A DNA stretch of 64,000 bases from Isoetes taiwanensis. Its lineage: Eukaryota; Streptophyta; Lycopodiopsida; Isoetales; Isoetaceae. The translations under genes and the position numbers were made by a program. The DNA is taken from positions 5,206,483-5,270,482 of the forward strand of contig JAJEKV010000071.1 of the NCBI GenBank assembly GCA_021234155.1, in the 5' to 3' direction. Below the pieces are notes generated by a model that was not told where the DNA came from, did no database searches, and saw only the letters and a program-made list of their open reading frames with translations. The first letter of the stretch is position 1. The number at the start of each line of letters is the position of its first letter. Positions 23,800 through 36,770 of this stretch are shown one piece after another.

Positions 23800-26029
23800 G
23801 TCGACCTTTCTCTGCCATAGTCAACCGGATAACTGTTAACCATATATAAAGCTAGTATCCCCTAGGAATAAACCCACCAAATGACACGACGTAATCTAGC
23901 AAGTCCGCCAACTTGTTATGATAACATCAACTCACTTGGTGGGACTAATTCGAATTTAATTAACGACAGGTGGCAACTCTCTAGAATAGCAAAGCATGTG
24001 TTATATCCTTGGATATTCTTTAGGCGACGATAATAATGTCCAGTTATCGGCGTTCCTCGATCCATAACTTTAATTATTATTGTCCTTTGGTAGATGCCTT
24101 CATAACACAGTTTCTTCGGCCCTTGCCATGATTCAATCCATACTACATTCATATGCTTTATATTAGACCTTATTCGACGTTATATAAGTAATGTTTTATA
24201 AACATAATTCTAATTAACGTTGCCTCACTCTAGTGTCTAAACCTTGACTCGTCCTCGGTTCAGGGAAAGGATCTTTTGTCGTCCAACCGACTAGGGAGTG
24301 CCATGCAGAACCCCTCTAGACCATCGGTTTGGATTCCTTTGATCCTACCACCCTTCAATATTCCTTCTCATTGGTCTTGTTCCTTTTACGGATCACTTCC
24401 CCTAGATCATGGCACATACTCTGAAATACGTAATGAGTCCTTTTGTTGGGTACAAACCTTGGTATCATTTTGTGCCAAACTTCACCGCCTATATGGCTAT
24501 GAGTAGTTATTGGCACCACACGCCTGTCAAAGTGACAGCAGTCTACCTTTTTTTTTAGAGTTGTTCTCCCGTACAATCCAATGCCACCCAACCATTGTTG
24601 ATTACTCACCTCCTTCTAGGGTATCCAAATATGGTTGGGGCAAAGTATTTCCAACCATTCCTTTAATCCCCAAATGGCGTTAAGTTCCACAAATGAACTT
24701 ACGTATTCCAAGGGGTTATGTGAATGTCCCAAAGGACAGTACCACCCAAAGACCCCTCAAGATAGGACTCCTCTATTACGAGATCTTGTGTTCAAGTCTC
24801 TGGGGGGTCCGTCATATGTCTTCGTGGACGCTGCCAATGTGGCATGACATATAAATGCTATCTACCTATCTATCTATTTATTAAAAATATCCTTGGTGAA
24901 TTCAATTCACCATCTTGTCTTAGGACATGGAGGTCTTCTTCCCTAAGCCATGCACCAAATCTTTAAGGAGTTTTTCAGCTCTCGCTGCCTTTCAAGCCGC
25001 AAGTCTACCTTTTATTAGCAATGACCACCCTTCATGTTAGATAGTAACCTTTCTATCCAGATTGCTAAATATCATGCATCAGGGTCCTTTATTTCGTCAA
25101 TATGTTTTCTACGTCTATGGCCGATTTTCAGTATCCTGGCCCTTACGTCTGCCACATCGTATACAAATCATCCTTTAGTTGTGATCTATATTCAGTAGAG
25201 TCACCAATCCAATTACTCCTTTACGTATCCGTTAACCGTCTTGTGCCTTCTAAGCCACTATTATATGGCCCTTATATTGTAAACCTACCTATCATTGGTG
25301 GTTATAATCCAACATTGTCCTACATCCTGGAAATGTTACTCATTCCATTTCTCTGTCATGATGTCATGCTGCTGTTCTGGCATTCCAAATGACTTGGCAT
25401 CCGCATTTAAGCCATAGTCATGGCCTAAGAGCGGGTGAGAATCAGATAAATCGTGAATTACAAGGTGCTTCCCTTGTAATTTGTGAGCCTTTCTACAATT
25501 ATCTATGTTGAGACAACACGGACTTGTATCCATGTTAGAGACCTCCATGAAACCCATGGCGTCACCTCACGCCGATCCGGTATGGATCATGTGGGAAAGC
25601 TAGTTTTAGGTGTCTATTCAAGACACATTTTAACTTCTAGCATGTAACTCCTATTTGATACCTATCCTGGAATTGTACTATTGTACTACTCAACCCCACT
25701 ACCTTAAGCTTTATTCTATTGGCCGTTGACATTTACTTCAAGTGCAAACTACCACATCATACCCTAGCATGCAACGGATTGATCATCCTTTGCACATTTC
25801 GAACGTATCTCCAGACCCTCCATCAGTAACTTTAGGATACGCTCGTCTTTCTCTCCTAGTGTCACCACCTAGATTACCTCTCCAGCATGTTTATCGTATG
25901 TGTCCATGCTATGTACATAACAAACATATATCCTTATCCCACAATACTAAAGATCTGCTCTAACTTAGCTGAAATGTATGATGTGACTGTACCACCTACT
26001 TCCCAAATGGGCAGGGGCCAACTCTACGT
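23800..26029. other. E2 interior, no gene seen
   Basis: Short frames only. At 24700-24890 there is a possible plus-strand SINE-like stretch (CTTGTGTTCAAGTCTC, a B-box-like motif, ending in CTATCTATTTATT), weakly supported. Confidence 0.4.
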
Positions 26030-26350
26030 TGGACTTGTACATGCTGATGTATTCACATGTGCAGGCCAATAAGCAGTACGTGACTTGCCCATGTATGGAT
26101 CTGCATAGAAGAGTTTAAGCACCAAGGTGCATTTAACATACTTATCATAAGAAGGTTTAAGGATACTTCCTTCTATTGCAGTTTTCGATTAACCGTCATT
26201 TGTTTAACTAACCCCAATGCTGAGGACAGCATTATTTTCTAAGAGGGGGTGAATGTGACGTTCCATGTATTTATATGGTATATGTATAAATAAATAAAGG
26301 TACGCCACCGTGGAGTATCTTAACCTAAGGGGTTGACCTAAAAGGGATGA
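26030..26350 (+). mobile_element. Truncated E1-family 3' end and LTR start
   Basis: CAGGCCAATAAGCAGTACGT, then ACCGTCATTTG, then ATGCTGAGGACAGCATTATT, then a G-rich tract and TGTGACGTTCCATG at about 26254 match the E1 3' untranslated region and LTR start (51838-52290). Homology stops near 26350. A segment of about 60 bp (26111-26172) is inverted relative to E1 (51957-52020). Confidence 0.75.
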
Positions 26351-29300
26351 ATTTAAACTTATGGTACTTTAACCCCGTACATAAACTATAATTTTCCCAT
26401 GGGATTATGCCATAGTTCCAAAGGTTTCTACCACAGTCCAAGGCCTTTTCTAAAGGTTCCTTCAGTTAATTTGCGTTTCGCCATGTTTTGTCACACCTAA
26501 CCTATTTATCCTAAGTTAGCATGTCAACCTCAACTTTTGATCCCTTTGAATGTTGTCGTCTTTGGCTCCCTCATAATGAAGCGGAGGCACTAAAACCCCC
26601 TGGTCTTCTAATAGGAAAATCCAATGTTTCAATCTTCGTTAGTAACCGCCATATGATTATCCAATTCCTTACCCTCTTAAGAGTTTCGAAGTCATAATCT
26701 CTAACGGGTCTATGCCGCAAGGAAACGGATCCTCCAGCTTCTACTTCTGTACCTAGAATTGTTCACCGCGTGTAGGGTAACTCTTCGATTATATGGACTA
26801 CTGGTCTATATAACCTTAACCGATTCGATCAATACACCTCGCCTTGATTTTATCGGGACTTGGAATTTCCTATGTAACGCCCTCTTCTTGGTTACCCCTA
26901 AAGGTATAATCGCCAAAGTCATCGTACTCCTTCTTATCTTCCATCAGGGGACGCGATATTCTTATATATCTTTTCATTCCCAAAACCAAATAAATGCTCT
27001 TAGCTTATAACATTGAACTAATACATTGGTATCTAGAACCTTTGAGTAGTTAAGCTCTCATTATCGGTTATTCCCATACCGTTCCAACCATCCTCGGGAT
27101 GTTTTTGAACGTAACATCACCGTATATGCTAGACTTACTCTAGCTATTCTCACTCATTTAAACTTTTCTCGTCTTCCTTAGTACGACGTATCTAAGATAA
27201 TCAACTCTAACCATTCGGATAACTTGAATGCTTATCTCTGGTAAAGCATACCTAACCCAATATCTCGTATATAAGCATATCATTATGCTCCTTCTGTAAA
27301 CCTTGTCAAGTAATATTTCCCTCGCCTTGTACGAATATTCTATTATCTTTTAATATGACATACATCTGGATGTCACAATCGACATCCTTGATATCCTCGC
27401 TAGTGTAGTATGTAATACTACTAAATCCTTCAAACATCCGAAACCACTACGTTGTTATTATGAGATATAGTAACATGTGTGCACCAACCCTAACTCTTGA
27501 CTCATATATGATTCGTTGACGTAGCCCTAGATGCTTCTCCTATATATGCTGTGGATTTCACACCACACCTTCTAGACTCTCTATCCTTAGGTTGCCTTGG
27601 TCCTCACGCTCTAGTCATAAATTCCATAGGGGCACATGCCACCCTAAGTTCCTAGTGGCCATACTTGATGTCTACTATAGGAATTCTTATCTTCATTACC
27701 TCCGTATTCATATATGTGAACTAAAAGTTCTAGTATATACCCTATCGTTTTCTAGCTATGTTCCTAGTAAATGGTCCTAATACACATCTACCAATGGGGA
27801 ACTACTCCTCGGGATGCACACACGATACCAAGTCCAGAGCACATCCTCCTTGGCGAGATGTTCATTGGATGCCTCCCTTCTTCATACTCCAGGCTTTGGT
27901 CTCTTCAAAGTGTCCCTCCAAACTCTCTATATTTGAAACATTGTTTACAACAACTTTCAAGCACCTCTTGTCTCCCACTTGTCGTGTGGGTACATTACTT
28001 GCCTTCCTAATGTATCATTAGTTCAACGTCAACTTTCCTTCATAGAATAAGCTTCAGCGAGCTCCAACATACTTTGTAGCTTTCAGACGGTTGCACCCTT
28101 TGCTAGCAATTCTCGTCTTCCATTCCAGCAGTCTTACAGAATGCTTATTCTTGCCTTCGTCAGTTCGACCTCAGCTCTCTTCACCTTGTGGGAAAACTAC
28201 GTCCCACACTATTGTCCGATCTCTTATCCCGGCGTCTACATACCCCCGTGACATAGGATCGGCCATTTCTTTAATTTTCACCCTGCATAAGGATCATGCA
28301 TTTGACCAACGTTATTAAGTGTATTCACGTGCCTACGTGGTCTTCTTAGTCGTCTATAATCTTGCGTCTTTGTTTCACACCTCAGGAACATCAATCTCTT
28401 TACCAAACACAATATATGTGTAATTTTATAATCCATAATTTATGGATCAACATCCTCATACACATTATTCTACCGTTCCACGAATCAAACCTACACTTTT
28501 AAAGTGTTTTCCCTCTCAGGAGCTGGGTACTTATAATCCAGTTTCCACCTTGGCATAGTACCTCCTTAACATGGTCTATAGTAGATAATCATAAACCACT
28601 TCTCCACCAGATATATCGTGCTATATCCAGTCTCCTTCTACATTGAATAGCAACCTAGATGCCACATCATACATCAATCCTCGTAATTTTTAGGTCCAGC
28701 ATTTCACTTAGATACCAAACATCGTCATACCAATTTTCTCGAGTATCCATCCAAATTAGGGATATCTTAACACTCCTTATTCCCAACATTCAGCACTTCT
28801 ACTTCAAGTAGGAGCCCGGGACCTCCTCAGTTATCATCATCTAACAGGCTCAGGGCAGACCACGCGATGGTTTTCGATGCTTCGCCCGTGAACACCATAG
28901 TCGCGAATCGCCTTCGCGGATACTGAGACGATTGCATAGCCATAGCACCGCCGGATAGCGACCGGGGGGGTACCAATTACGTTGAATGTATACATCATTT
29001 GTGCACTGCACTGTATGTGTGATAAATTTATGAAAATAACAATAAAATAAATAACTAATTCAAATATAAGAATATCGGGACGTCTGGTAAATATACAAAC
29101 ATAACCAATGAATTAATATGTGTCCTCATGTGACTGTAATCTATGCTAAAGATAGAAAGTGTGATTGTGGAAACATTAAAGATAATCAGCAAGTTATTAA
29201 ACACATAATCAAATATAATAGAAGGGGATAAGTATGTATGTCTTACACAAACTCCTAAGGGAATAACGAGACTTAGATAACGTTAACGTATATAGGTCAA

Positions 29301-29639
29301 AATGGAATATACGGTACAATATATAATTCTATTAAAGGGTAACTATAAATGTCAGAGGCATCTAAACACTCACAATACCAATATATGAGTTGTTAAAATT
29401 GTACCAAAATAGGAAAACGAAATTGTAAAGTGAAGGGAGAATATAATACATATACACACAAAAGTTAATATGATTAGAATGACTTTCTATTAATCAGTGC
29501 GAGGTTAATAACTCTGTATTATAATATAGTTCTTTATATCTATACCTGTCTTTAATATATAATCAGTTACCTGTATCTATAGAAAGAATGCTTTCTAACA
29601 TAGATAGAGTGTGAGCTCGTCACCACGGATGAAACAGTG
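26351..29639. other. E2 interior, no gene seen
   Basis: Pyrimidine-rich plus strand to about 28850, then a short GC-rich patch (28855-28975), then AT-rich DNA to 29600. No coding frame matches a family I know. Confidence 0.4.
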
Positions 29640-30975
29640 ACACTTCCACAAACTTTTTGCTTCAACTGCATAGTTATTGGGCAGATTTAGAAGCTCGGTT
29701 GGCAAAGGATATTGTAGCTGCTCGTGGAGTTTGGGAAAATATGGTCAAAGAAAGGTAACATGCATATATTCATTTTGTAACGTTTAATCATAAAATGAAA
29801 AGCAATGGCATTTTTTTGAGCAGGGGATGGATGACGGAGGTATGGCAAGGGTACATATCCACTGAACTATCCCTTGGGAATATGAAAGAGGTGCGTTCCC
29901 TTTATAAACAGTGTTTTAGCAGCGGCTTGAAGGTGCCGGTACCGAGGTATCTTTTATTAGATCAGATCTTTATGTTGGTCCTTTAGACTTTAGGCTTTTC
30001 ATGGAAGCTTGCTTATGTTGTTGTCAATTGATCCGGCGGTTAATGTGTGGATTATGGATTCAGTTTGAGCGTCATTATGGTCTTTTGGAAGACTATGATC
30101 GTGCTTTGATAAAGGTAATAATCAACTTAATATATTCGGCCTCTCGGCTTGTTTCCTCATTTTATAAGCCATAATATAATGTTACGTAGGTTGCTCCAAG
30201 GTCGGCTGAAGTAAGATCCATAACGTTCTCAAGAGATGAGTGTCACAACCGATGTGGCTGTAGTTGACAAGCTTGCTTCAGCAGACAAAGATAGGAGTCC
30301 CGCAAAAGGAAAAGGATTCCCCGGTTCAAGAAATGTAAAAGATGTAAGAAAGCGTGCAAAGGTTGGAGATGATAATGCACAACTAAGCTTGGGAGTAGGA
30401 GTAACCGAGCAAAAGCAAGTGAACGAAATAAAAGAAGTAATCAAGAAAAAGTAATCAAACGTGAAGAAGCCCGCAGAGACCAGATACACGATCGAAAGGC
30501 ACAAAGATATGTGTCAAATCTTCACCGGAGGTTGCCTAGTTTTCCTATTTTGCTCTCTTACATGCTCCATTTGCATGTAATTCATTATGATTGTTGAAAA
30601 CGGCAGCCGCTATGCCGATTTCGTGTTACTGTAAGAACAATTGCATGAATTTCTCAATCCTTGTGGTGGTGTCAAAGAAATACGCGATGCCCCGTGATAG
30701 AGCGAAAAGTGGACGGTCCACGGGTGATTGTCTTATATGCTATGAGAATATACGCTCTTAGAAAATGTCACTCACTTAATTCTTCTTTACAGGGATTCGC
30801 ATATGTCGATTTTGAAAACGAATCACATCTCTCAGCTGCTATTGCCAAGAACAAAGAGAAGCTGTGTGGTCGGCCTGTTAGTATTGCCAAGTCAAATCCA
30901 GAAGCCAAGCATGGTGTGAAATATACAGCAGCAATTAGAGGCCGTGGTAACACTTTTAACACTCCTAAGCGATGA
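29640..30975 (+). pseudogene. SART3/Prp24-type splicing factor gene fragment, introns kept
   Basis: Plus-strand exons match plant SART3-like proteins, U6 snRNP recycling factors with HAT repeats followed by RRMs. 29674-29754: HAT (WADLEARLAKDIVAARGVWE). 29824-29946: WQGYISTELSLGNMKEVRSL. About 30045-30114: FERHYGLLEDYDRALIK. From 30190: linker, frameshifted near 30235. About 30500-30720: start of RRM1, broken. 30793-30975: RNP1 exon GFAYVDFENESHLSAAIAKN, ending at a stop. Donors and several acceptors are intact (for example CTTTACAG before GFAYVDF), so the copy came from genomic DNA, not mRNA. Everything after RRM1 is missing, and the E2 tail starts about 30 bp after the stop. Confidence 0.85.
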
Positions 30976-31046
30976 TCATGATGTGCTGCCCTGCAACAAC
31001 AGTAGTCCTGATGCTGAGGACATCATCATTTTTAAGGTGGGGAGAA

Positions 31047-32779
31047 TGTGACGTTCCAGGCATTCATACGGTATACGTATGCACGCCGGGACACGTCACT
31101 AGGACATAAGGGGGTAATTGGCTAAGTGGGCGTCGACCACAATGGTTTTATTTAGCTATGTTAATAAATCCATTGTGGATAATTATAAAATATATGGCCT
31201 AATTACCCTAATTAAGCTAAATTAGTTAATTAGCACCAACAAGGGGGTGCCACTTGGCCCAAATCGATTGGGCAAGGCATGGTTTCCATTTTGAACACCC
31301 AAATTAGGGCTTTTGTGCCCCAATTCGAATTAGGAGCAGCTGGAGATGGAGGAGAGGAGGAGGCTGGCGCCCAAGGAGCAGCCGGGGCCCAAGGATCGCT
31401 GGCCTTTGGCCTAAGGAGCATTTGGCCTAAGGATTGTTCTTGGCCCAAGGAGCAGCCGGTGGCCCCAAGGACTGTTGCTGGCCCAAGGAGCATTTGGCCA
31501 AGGACTGTTGCTGACCTCACCAAAATCACTAAACAACCCCTAGTCATTTTCGCCACCCTTAGACAAAGACTATGGAAGCACCCCACGATAACGGGTCCAC
31601 CAAACACCGGTTGGTAGTAGTTTAGTTATGAATTCTAGGTAGCGCCCCATTGGGCCTTGGTTGTGTTAGTTTCTCGTTCTCTCTATGTTTCAATCATAGG
31701 AACTAACCCTTGATTGTAAAGGTAAGTTCTCTTTATATTTGATTCGGGTTTTGCTCGAAAGGATGGATTGTTAGTTCTTTGCCTAGTATTACTCAAATGG
31801 GGGGAATTACCGGGGTAGAGACCTCTGAGCCATGTATTGTAGTATGCTCCTAGATAGTGCCCCGTAGAATCCCATTAATTGCGCCTGCGGCACAAGAGCC
31901 CACCGGTCCTAGATGCTATGGTCCGGCTTAGCACCGCACAAGGAACACAGTGGTGAAGTGGGGGTGGGGTCTTGCACTAACATAAAAGGCTCCCCGAGAC
32001 TCCTACAAATGGGCTAGGCGATAGCCTGGCCACGAGGGCCGGGTATGGGTCCGACACTGGTGTCGAGGTGTGACCCGTATGGGGCACCTTGCACTTTGAG
32101 TAGATTTAGGGTGAGTAAGTCGGCACGGATGGGGGTCGCTGATGCGCGCACGTATTCTCTAGCTCACCCATGGAACCACCGCGGATTCTCGAAGGGACGC
32201 TTCCCCCCGCGCCTCATCGGACCAGCGCCATGAACCTCGAGTAGGCTCGAGGGTGATACCCCGAAGCCATGCGTCTCGGAAGGCTATAGCGGCCATAGCA
32301 TGAATTGACCCATCCGCAAAGTGTGCGGGGAGGGGCGGATGGAGTGGACAACCCTAGCCGATGTTCTATGCCAGCCAACGCCATGCCAAGACTCCTGGCC
32401 TCGCTGATCTCTTGAGGCCCGGTCACCGGTCGATCCTCATTGGAGTCCGAAGCCGGGTAGAGCCCGGGGTTTGGGTGTTTTCTTAGGTTTAGATGCATAT
32501 TCTATGCCGTTGGTATTTGGATGGATGCGCCACCCTTCGTGGTGGTTATTTATATATGATTTATGCTGTGTGCTAACCCTTGTATTCATGCTTCCGTGAC
32601 GTAGAAGTCCCATTGAAGGCGTGGGCCGAATGACCCCTTCGTGTCCTTCTTTCGGGCATCATTTCATAGATGGCCCGAAATAAACGGAGGGCCCTGCTCA
32701 TGGCAAGTTGGTTGCCATGGGAGGGGAAAGTCCCTGTATGTATACGGCTGGGTGTCGTATATATTCAGGGAGCGTCACA
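31047..32779 (+). repeat. E2 right LTR
   Basis: 1733 bp from TGTGACG to CGTCACA, followed by the duplicated GCTTC. Confidence 0.88.
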
Positions 32780-32887
32780 GCTTCTGACGGGTCCCCGGCT
32801 ACAAGTTGACGTTGACGCCACCGTATTCTGTGAGGTATGAGTAATGCTTTATTCTGTAAGTCAGTCGTTTAACTTTGGTGCTCCACG

Positions 32888-33174
32888 AGATCGCGGTCGC
32901 GATACCTTCAACCGTCTACACTTGCTATTGACCAATGAACTCCCAGCTATCGATAACTTTGAGTTGAAACCACTAGCTAGCCTCGAAATGTGATTTGCAC
33001 GAGTTCTTATCGAAACAGCTAGTGTGAATGCTTGCAAAAAGCGCGACCGCGTTCTTACCCATGCTCGATAAGATCGCGGTGGCGCTAGTCCCGAGCATTT
33101 TTTATTTTTCAGTTCCTATTTTTTTTAGTGGTTTGTGATCACAGTGCTTTCTGCTAACGAGGATCGCGGCCGCG
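32888..33174. promoter_or_regulatory. Palindrome cluster, right part
   Basis: Four more sites of the GATCGCGGTCGCGATC type at about 32888, 33041, 33070 and 33161, ending just upstream of the first codons of the plus-strand ORF. With E2 removed they are continuous with the cluster at 19859-20266. Confidence 0.7.
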
Positions 33175-33199
33175 CTATTCACGACCTCTTCTTTGCAGG

Positions 33200-36100
33200 A
33201 TGGCTGATGTAATTTTGTCAGATATCTGGCGGGGAAAAAGGTGGCGAAGGAAGAGTCCACAATTTCGCGCCATCACAACCGGATTTGTCCGGAGGGTATG
33301 GTTGTCGCTTCAATTGTGAATGTTCCGATGGACAAGCATCGCTACCAATTCCAAAATGGAAATAGAAAAATGGGTGAAGCTGTGGGGACTTTTGTGTTGT
33401 GGTACAAGAAGGACATTGCTGCTCAAATTGATATAGATGAGGAAGCATGCACCCCACCGTGTCGATAAAACGCATAGACCGGGCGGGGTGACAGAGGGAA
33501 TGAGGGGTTAGCCAAGAATGAGATTTTAATCATGTGCAAGGGCTTTCTAGAGATGAGTTAGTTGAGAAGGCGTGCACACTCATGCATGAATCTTTGCTAC
33601 ATGGCTTATGCCTATGGTGTTATCGTTTTTGCCGATCCAAACCATGCCCGGTTCGGACGTGAAGTTAGGGGAAGGCTCGATAGTCGCTACTATCATGAAC
33701 ATTTTTCCAATGCGAAAAAAGATCTCTATGCGCCGCCAGTTCGTGCGTAAAATGCCCCAACCGCATGACCTTGTGAGATGGCCCATAGCCCTCGTGCTCG
33801 TTGATAACATTCCGGTTTCTACTCTTGTGGTTGCGTGTGAAGGAGAAGGATGTGGAGAATGAACCTTACTCCATTAGACCCGAAATTGGCATCACCAAAA
33901 AGAGACCTTACAAAGATGGTCAATGGGAGACCCGTAACACGCCAAAGACAGAGTAAATGTGAAAGAAAAACTAGTGCCGAGGCTATTCTAGACTTCGTGT
34001 CATCACCGCCGCATGAAACGATGTCAGGCAAATTTTACATCCCGTGAGATAGCTTGCATGAGAACCTTTTATGGAACATGAAGTCCCTGAGCGCGACAAC
34101 TTTTGCATTTAACATGCTAGATCTTTGCTCGAAAATGGTGTAGTCCGCAAACCGATGTTGAATAACAAACAAAGTGTGCGTGAAAGCATGGCATAAAGCC
34201 TATGGCATTCCCATTTCCACTTTTACAAGTGGAAGAAGCTCTTCAATGATGGCCACGTAATTGCCGAGCACGGAAATACCGGGTCTAAGAAGCCAAGGTC
34301 TCATACTTTGGTCGGTAATGCCGTGGCTATCTATGTTCATAGATGAAAACGCAGAGACGATGCCACACCGCCGAAAATTACGAGCGAGGGTATGAACAAA
34401 ATGTTAAGAGGCTACCTTAGGCCTTGACTAAGAAGGATATACACCAAGAAGTAGATATTTCCGTTCGAGAGATGACAAAGGGCAAGCATATTTCTCCTTC
34501 GTCATTTAAATCGCTTGGAAAGAGAATCATTCGAGGTATCAATAGCTAAGAGGATAGCATTTTCCAAGTGTAACACCCGTATTGTCATAAAGGAAAAGCT
34601 TGCTAAGACCAGAGATCCAAACGAAAAAGAAGGGTACTTGCAATAGAGAGAAAATCACATATGACGGCCCAGATTTCTTGCAGGGAGCCTTTATCGGGTC
34701 CCCGAGAGCTTTGTCGCGATAGATCTCCCGAGCACGCTTTTAACCATTATACATGATAAGATGGATCAGAATAAGACCATGGTCCCTCGCCTAGAGAAGC
34801 TAGCAAAGTCTCGTATGGAGGGGTGAACGATCAAGGTCGGGTGTTACTGGTGTGCTCTCATGCACGGCCATGGTATAGGTGCCTTGGGCCACTTCTCACC
34901 GGACCTCGGCCCCGATGATTCTAATTTTCATGTGGGATCCTTGAATCATACCTTGAAGACACCGGAGAATAAATCGAGGATAATTGGGGACATTTGAGAG
35001 ATACCGATCGTCCGAAAGTGGGGGTGAAAGCAATTTTAAAACACGATAACCTCGGGACAAAAATGATGAATGGCAGTAGAAATGATTTTATGCCTCCTAT
35101 CAAAGGCCCCATGGTAGCAAACAAGTTGCCTAGGAGGCTTTACTTGCAGACTAGATAATTGCTCAGTCGGAATAAGAATAGATATCTTTTCTCTTACTTG
35201 TCATACTTGGTTTGGTTAGGTGTATTTGATCAAGTGCATTTGGGATTCATGATGGTTGGACACACCCACGATGACATAGATGCCCTATTTGGAAACTACT
35301 CTACTCTAATGAGAAGATCGATGCATTGACTATTCCTGAGCTTATGCAACTCTTTCAAAGCAAGTAGTTCAAAGGCTCCTTCGCCTTTACCTTGTGACAG
35401 AGAGGTTCCCGATTGGAAGGAATTCGTGAAAGGTTTTATCCCCCGATAAGAAGGACCGTTTATGTGGTCACTTGGAACCTCTACTCTTCAAGTTTTGCAT
35501 GAAGGATGGATGGCCACTAATGTTCTACAAGATGAGGCAGGGCATAGGGAGTGGCTCCCCTGAAAAGGGAATCAGAATGTGGAAGGAGGATGCCCAAGGT
35601 TTACCTATGATTCCGAGAGGGTCACCTAAGGTCCCCGCAGCCTATATGGGAGCTTGAAAGATATAGGTGCATTAAGAGCTTCTATTGCCAAGTACATGAT
35701 GCAATTGGGCAGCTATTTCTAGAGCGGGCGATAAGTCATGGTCCAACACATATATGAATGAAGTTATTGACTACTTGGTCCACCTTGTTTGAAGTGCTTG
35801 GTGACGTGCAGCCCCAGAGAGCTCTCATTCAGGATTTCTCGCCCAAAGACTGTGCAAAGTGCATTGGAAGAACCCAAAGAGTGTTTGTGGATGAGCACAT
35901 TGAAGCATCTCATTACGTTGGGCCTTTCTGTAGACCCCAAGAACCCAGCTTGAAATATTCGACTCTACCAAGATGTCAAGAAGGAAATGCTCTTGCTAAT
36001 CGCACCACATGATAACCGCCCGACATGGATGGGTTTTGCCGAAGAGGACCCAATAGAGGACCCTAATCTCCCACATTACTTAAGAGGTGTTTGTCTCTTT

Positions 36101-36342
36101 GGTTTGAACCTATTGCCTTAAAGGGAACCTCATATGCAATGCAAGATAGGGATTCTTTGGAGCAAGAATTGAGACCCAATCCTAATGACCCGCCACGCTA
36201 CCAACCTTTGAAAACAATAGACTATGGTTGGGCCGTAGAGACCAGGCCATTGTCAAGTGGTGATCCCCAAAGAGTGTTAGGGCTGGCCAGGTTGCAAGAA
36301 TTAGTGGCTAAAGAAGCTAAGGACGATGATGAGAACTCTTGA
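33200..36342 (+). pseudogene. DUF7869-like (and DUF8039-like) transposon ORF, frameshifted
   Basis: Several plus frames form one decayed long gene. 33241-33468 reads NVPMDKHRYQF, then GEAVGTFVLWYKKDI, similar to DUF8039 segments of plant Ptta/En-Spm-type transposon proteins. At about 34170-34340 it reads CVKAWHKAYGIPISTFYKWK, then EHGNTGSKKPRSHTL, typical of the N-terminal part of DUF7869 proteins. At about 35227-35320 it reads DQVHLGFMMVGHTHDDIDAL, then FGNYSTL, the hallmark of DUF7869. 35472-35657 ends KVPAAYMGA. Stops and shifts occur roughly every 150-250 nt. Family attribution is from memory of motifs. It faces away from ORF A across the palindrome cluster. Confidence 0.6.
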
Positions 36343-36481
36343 GGTATGCAATGCTCTTTTACATAATTACTATATCATTCATAACATGAAAGTTACAATA
36401 GACTAGTTATTATTTGTTACGCCTCTGCGTTTTCCATCTCAACACAAGAGCTCTTACACTATACAATGCTAAATGTGTGAT
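36343..36481. other. Spacer, nothing seen
   Basis: Short AT-rich DNA between the DUF7869-like ORF and the small-gene array. Confidence 0.5.
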
Positions 36482-36770
36482 TCATTCATCTTGTGGATCT
36501 GTAGTAGTGATCCCCGATATCTCATAGCTCATTCGCCAGAAGCCAAATCAGATGGATCATTACACTAATTGACGCTAGGCAACGAATCTCGGCCCAAAGC
36601 TTTTCTTAGCGGTAGGGATCAAGAAGAAGATGCCCTGTCTAGGCAACCAACAAGATCGAGTGGCTCATTGAGCACTTGATCGCCTCGATGTGGTGAACCG
36701 ATGATGGCTTAAAAATCCATGGGAGAAGAGTGAACTTTAGCCCCGAAGTGAGAAGCTTTTATAGTGAAGT
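36482..36770 (-). pseudogene. Small-gene array, copy 1 (broken)
   Basis: First of three tandem units on the minus strand. A TATA box (CTATAAAAG, about 36757-36766) lies about 40 bp before ATG 36720, but the fourth codon is a stop and a base is missing after the CSMSHS-like part. The end reads MSYEISGITTTDP, then QDE and stop at 36482. Homologous to copy 2 at nucleotide level over about 560 bp including flanks. Confidence 0.6.

Larger units (their letters stand above)
21279..32779 (+). mobile_element. E2: non-autonomous LTR element related to E1
   Basis: LTRs 21279-22993 and 31047-32779 start TGTGACG; the right one ends CGTCACA. The target duplication GCTTC is exact (21274-21278 and 32780-32784). 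A slightly damaged primer site (TGGTATCGAGCC, 22996-23007) and a polypurine tract (AAGGTGGGGAGAA, 31034-31046) are present. LTR ends, leader and the last 40 bp before the 3' LTR resemble E1, so the families are related and E2 could use E1-type proteins. I find no gag, protease, RT or integrase inside. It carries a SART3-like gene fragment and a piece of an E1-like 3' end. Confidence 0.88.
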
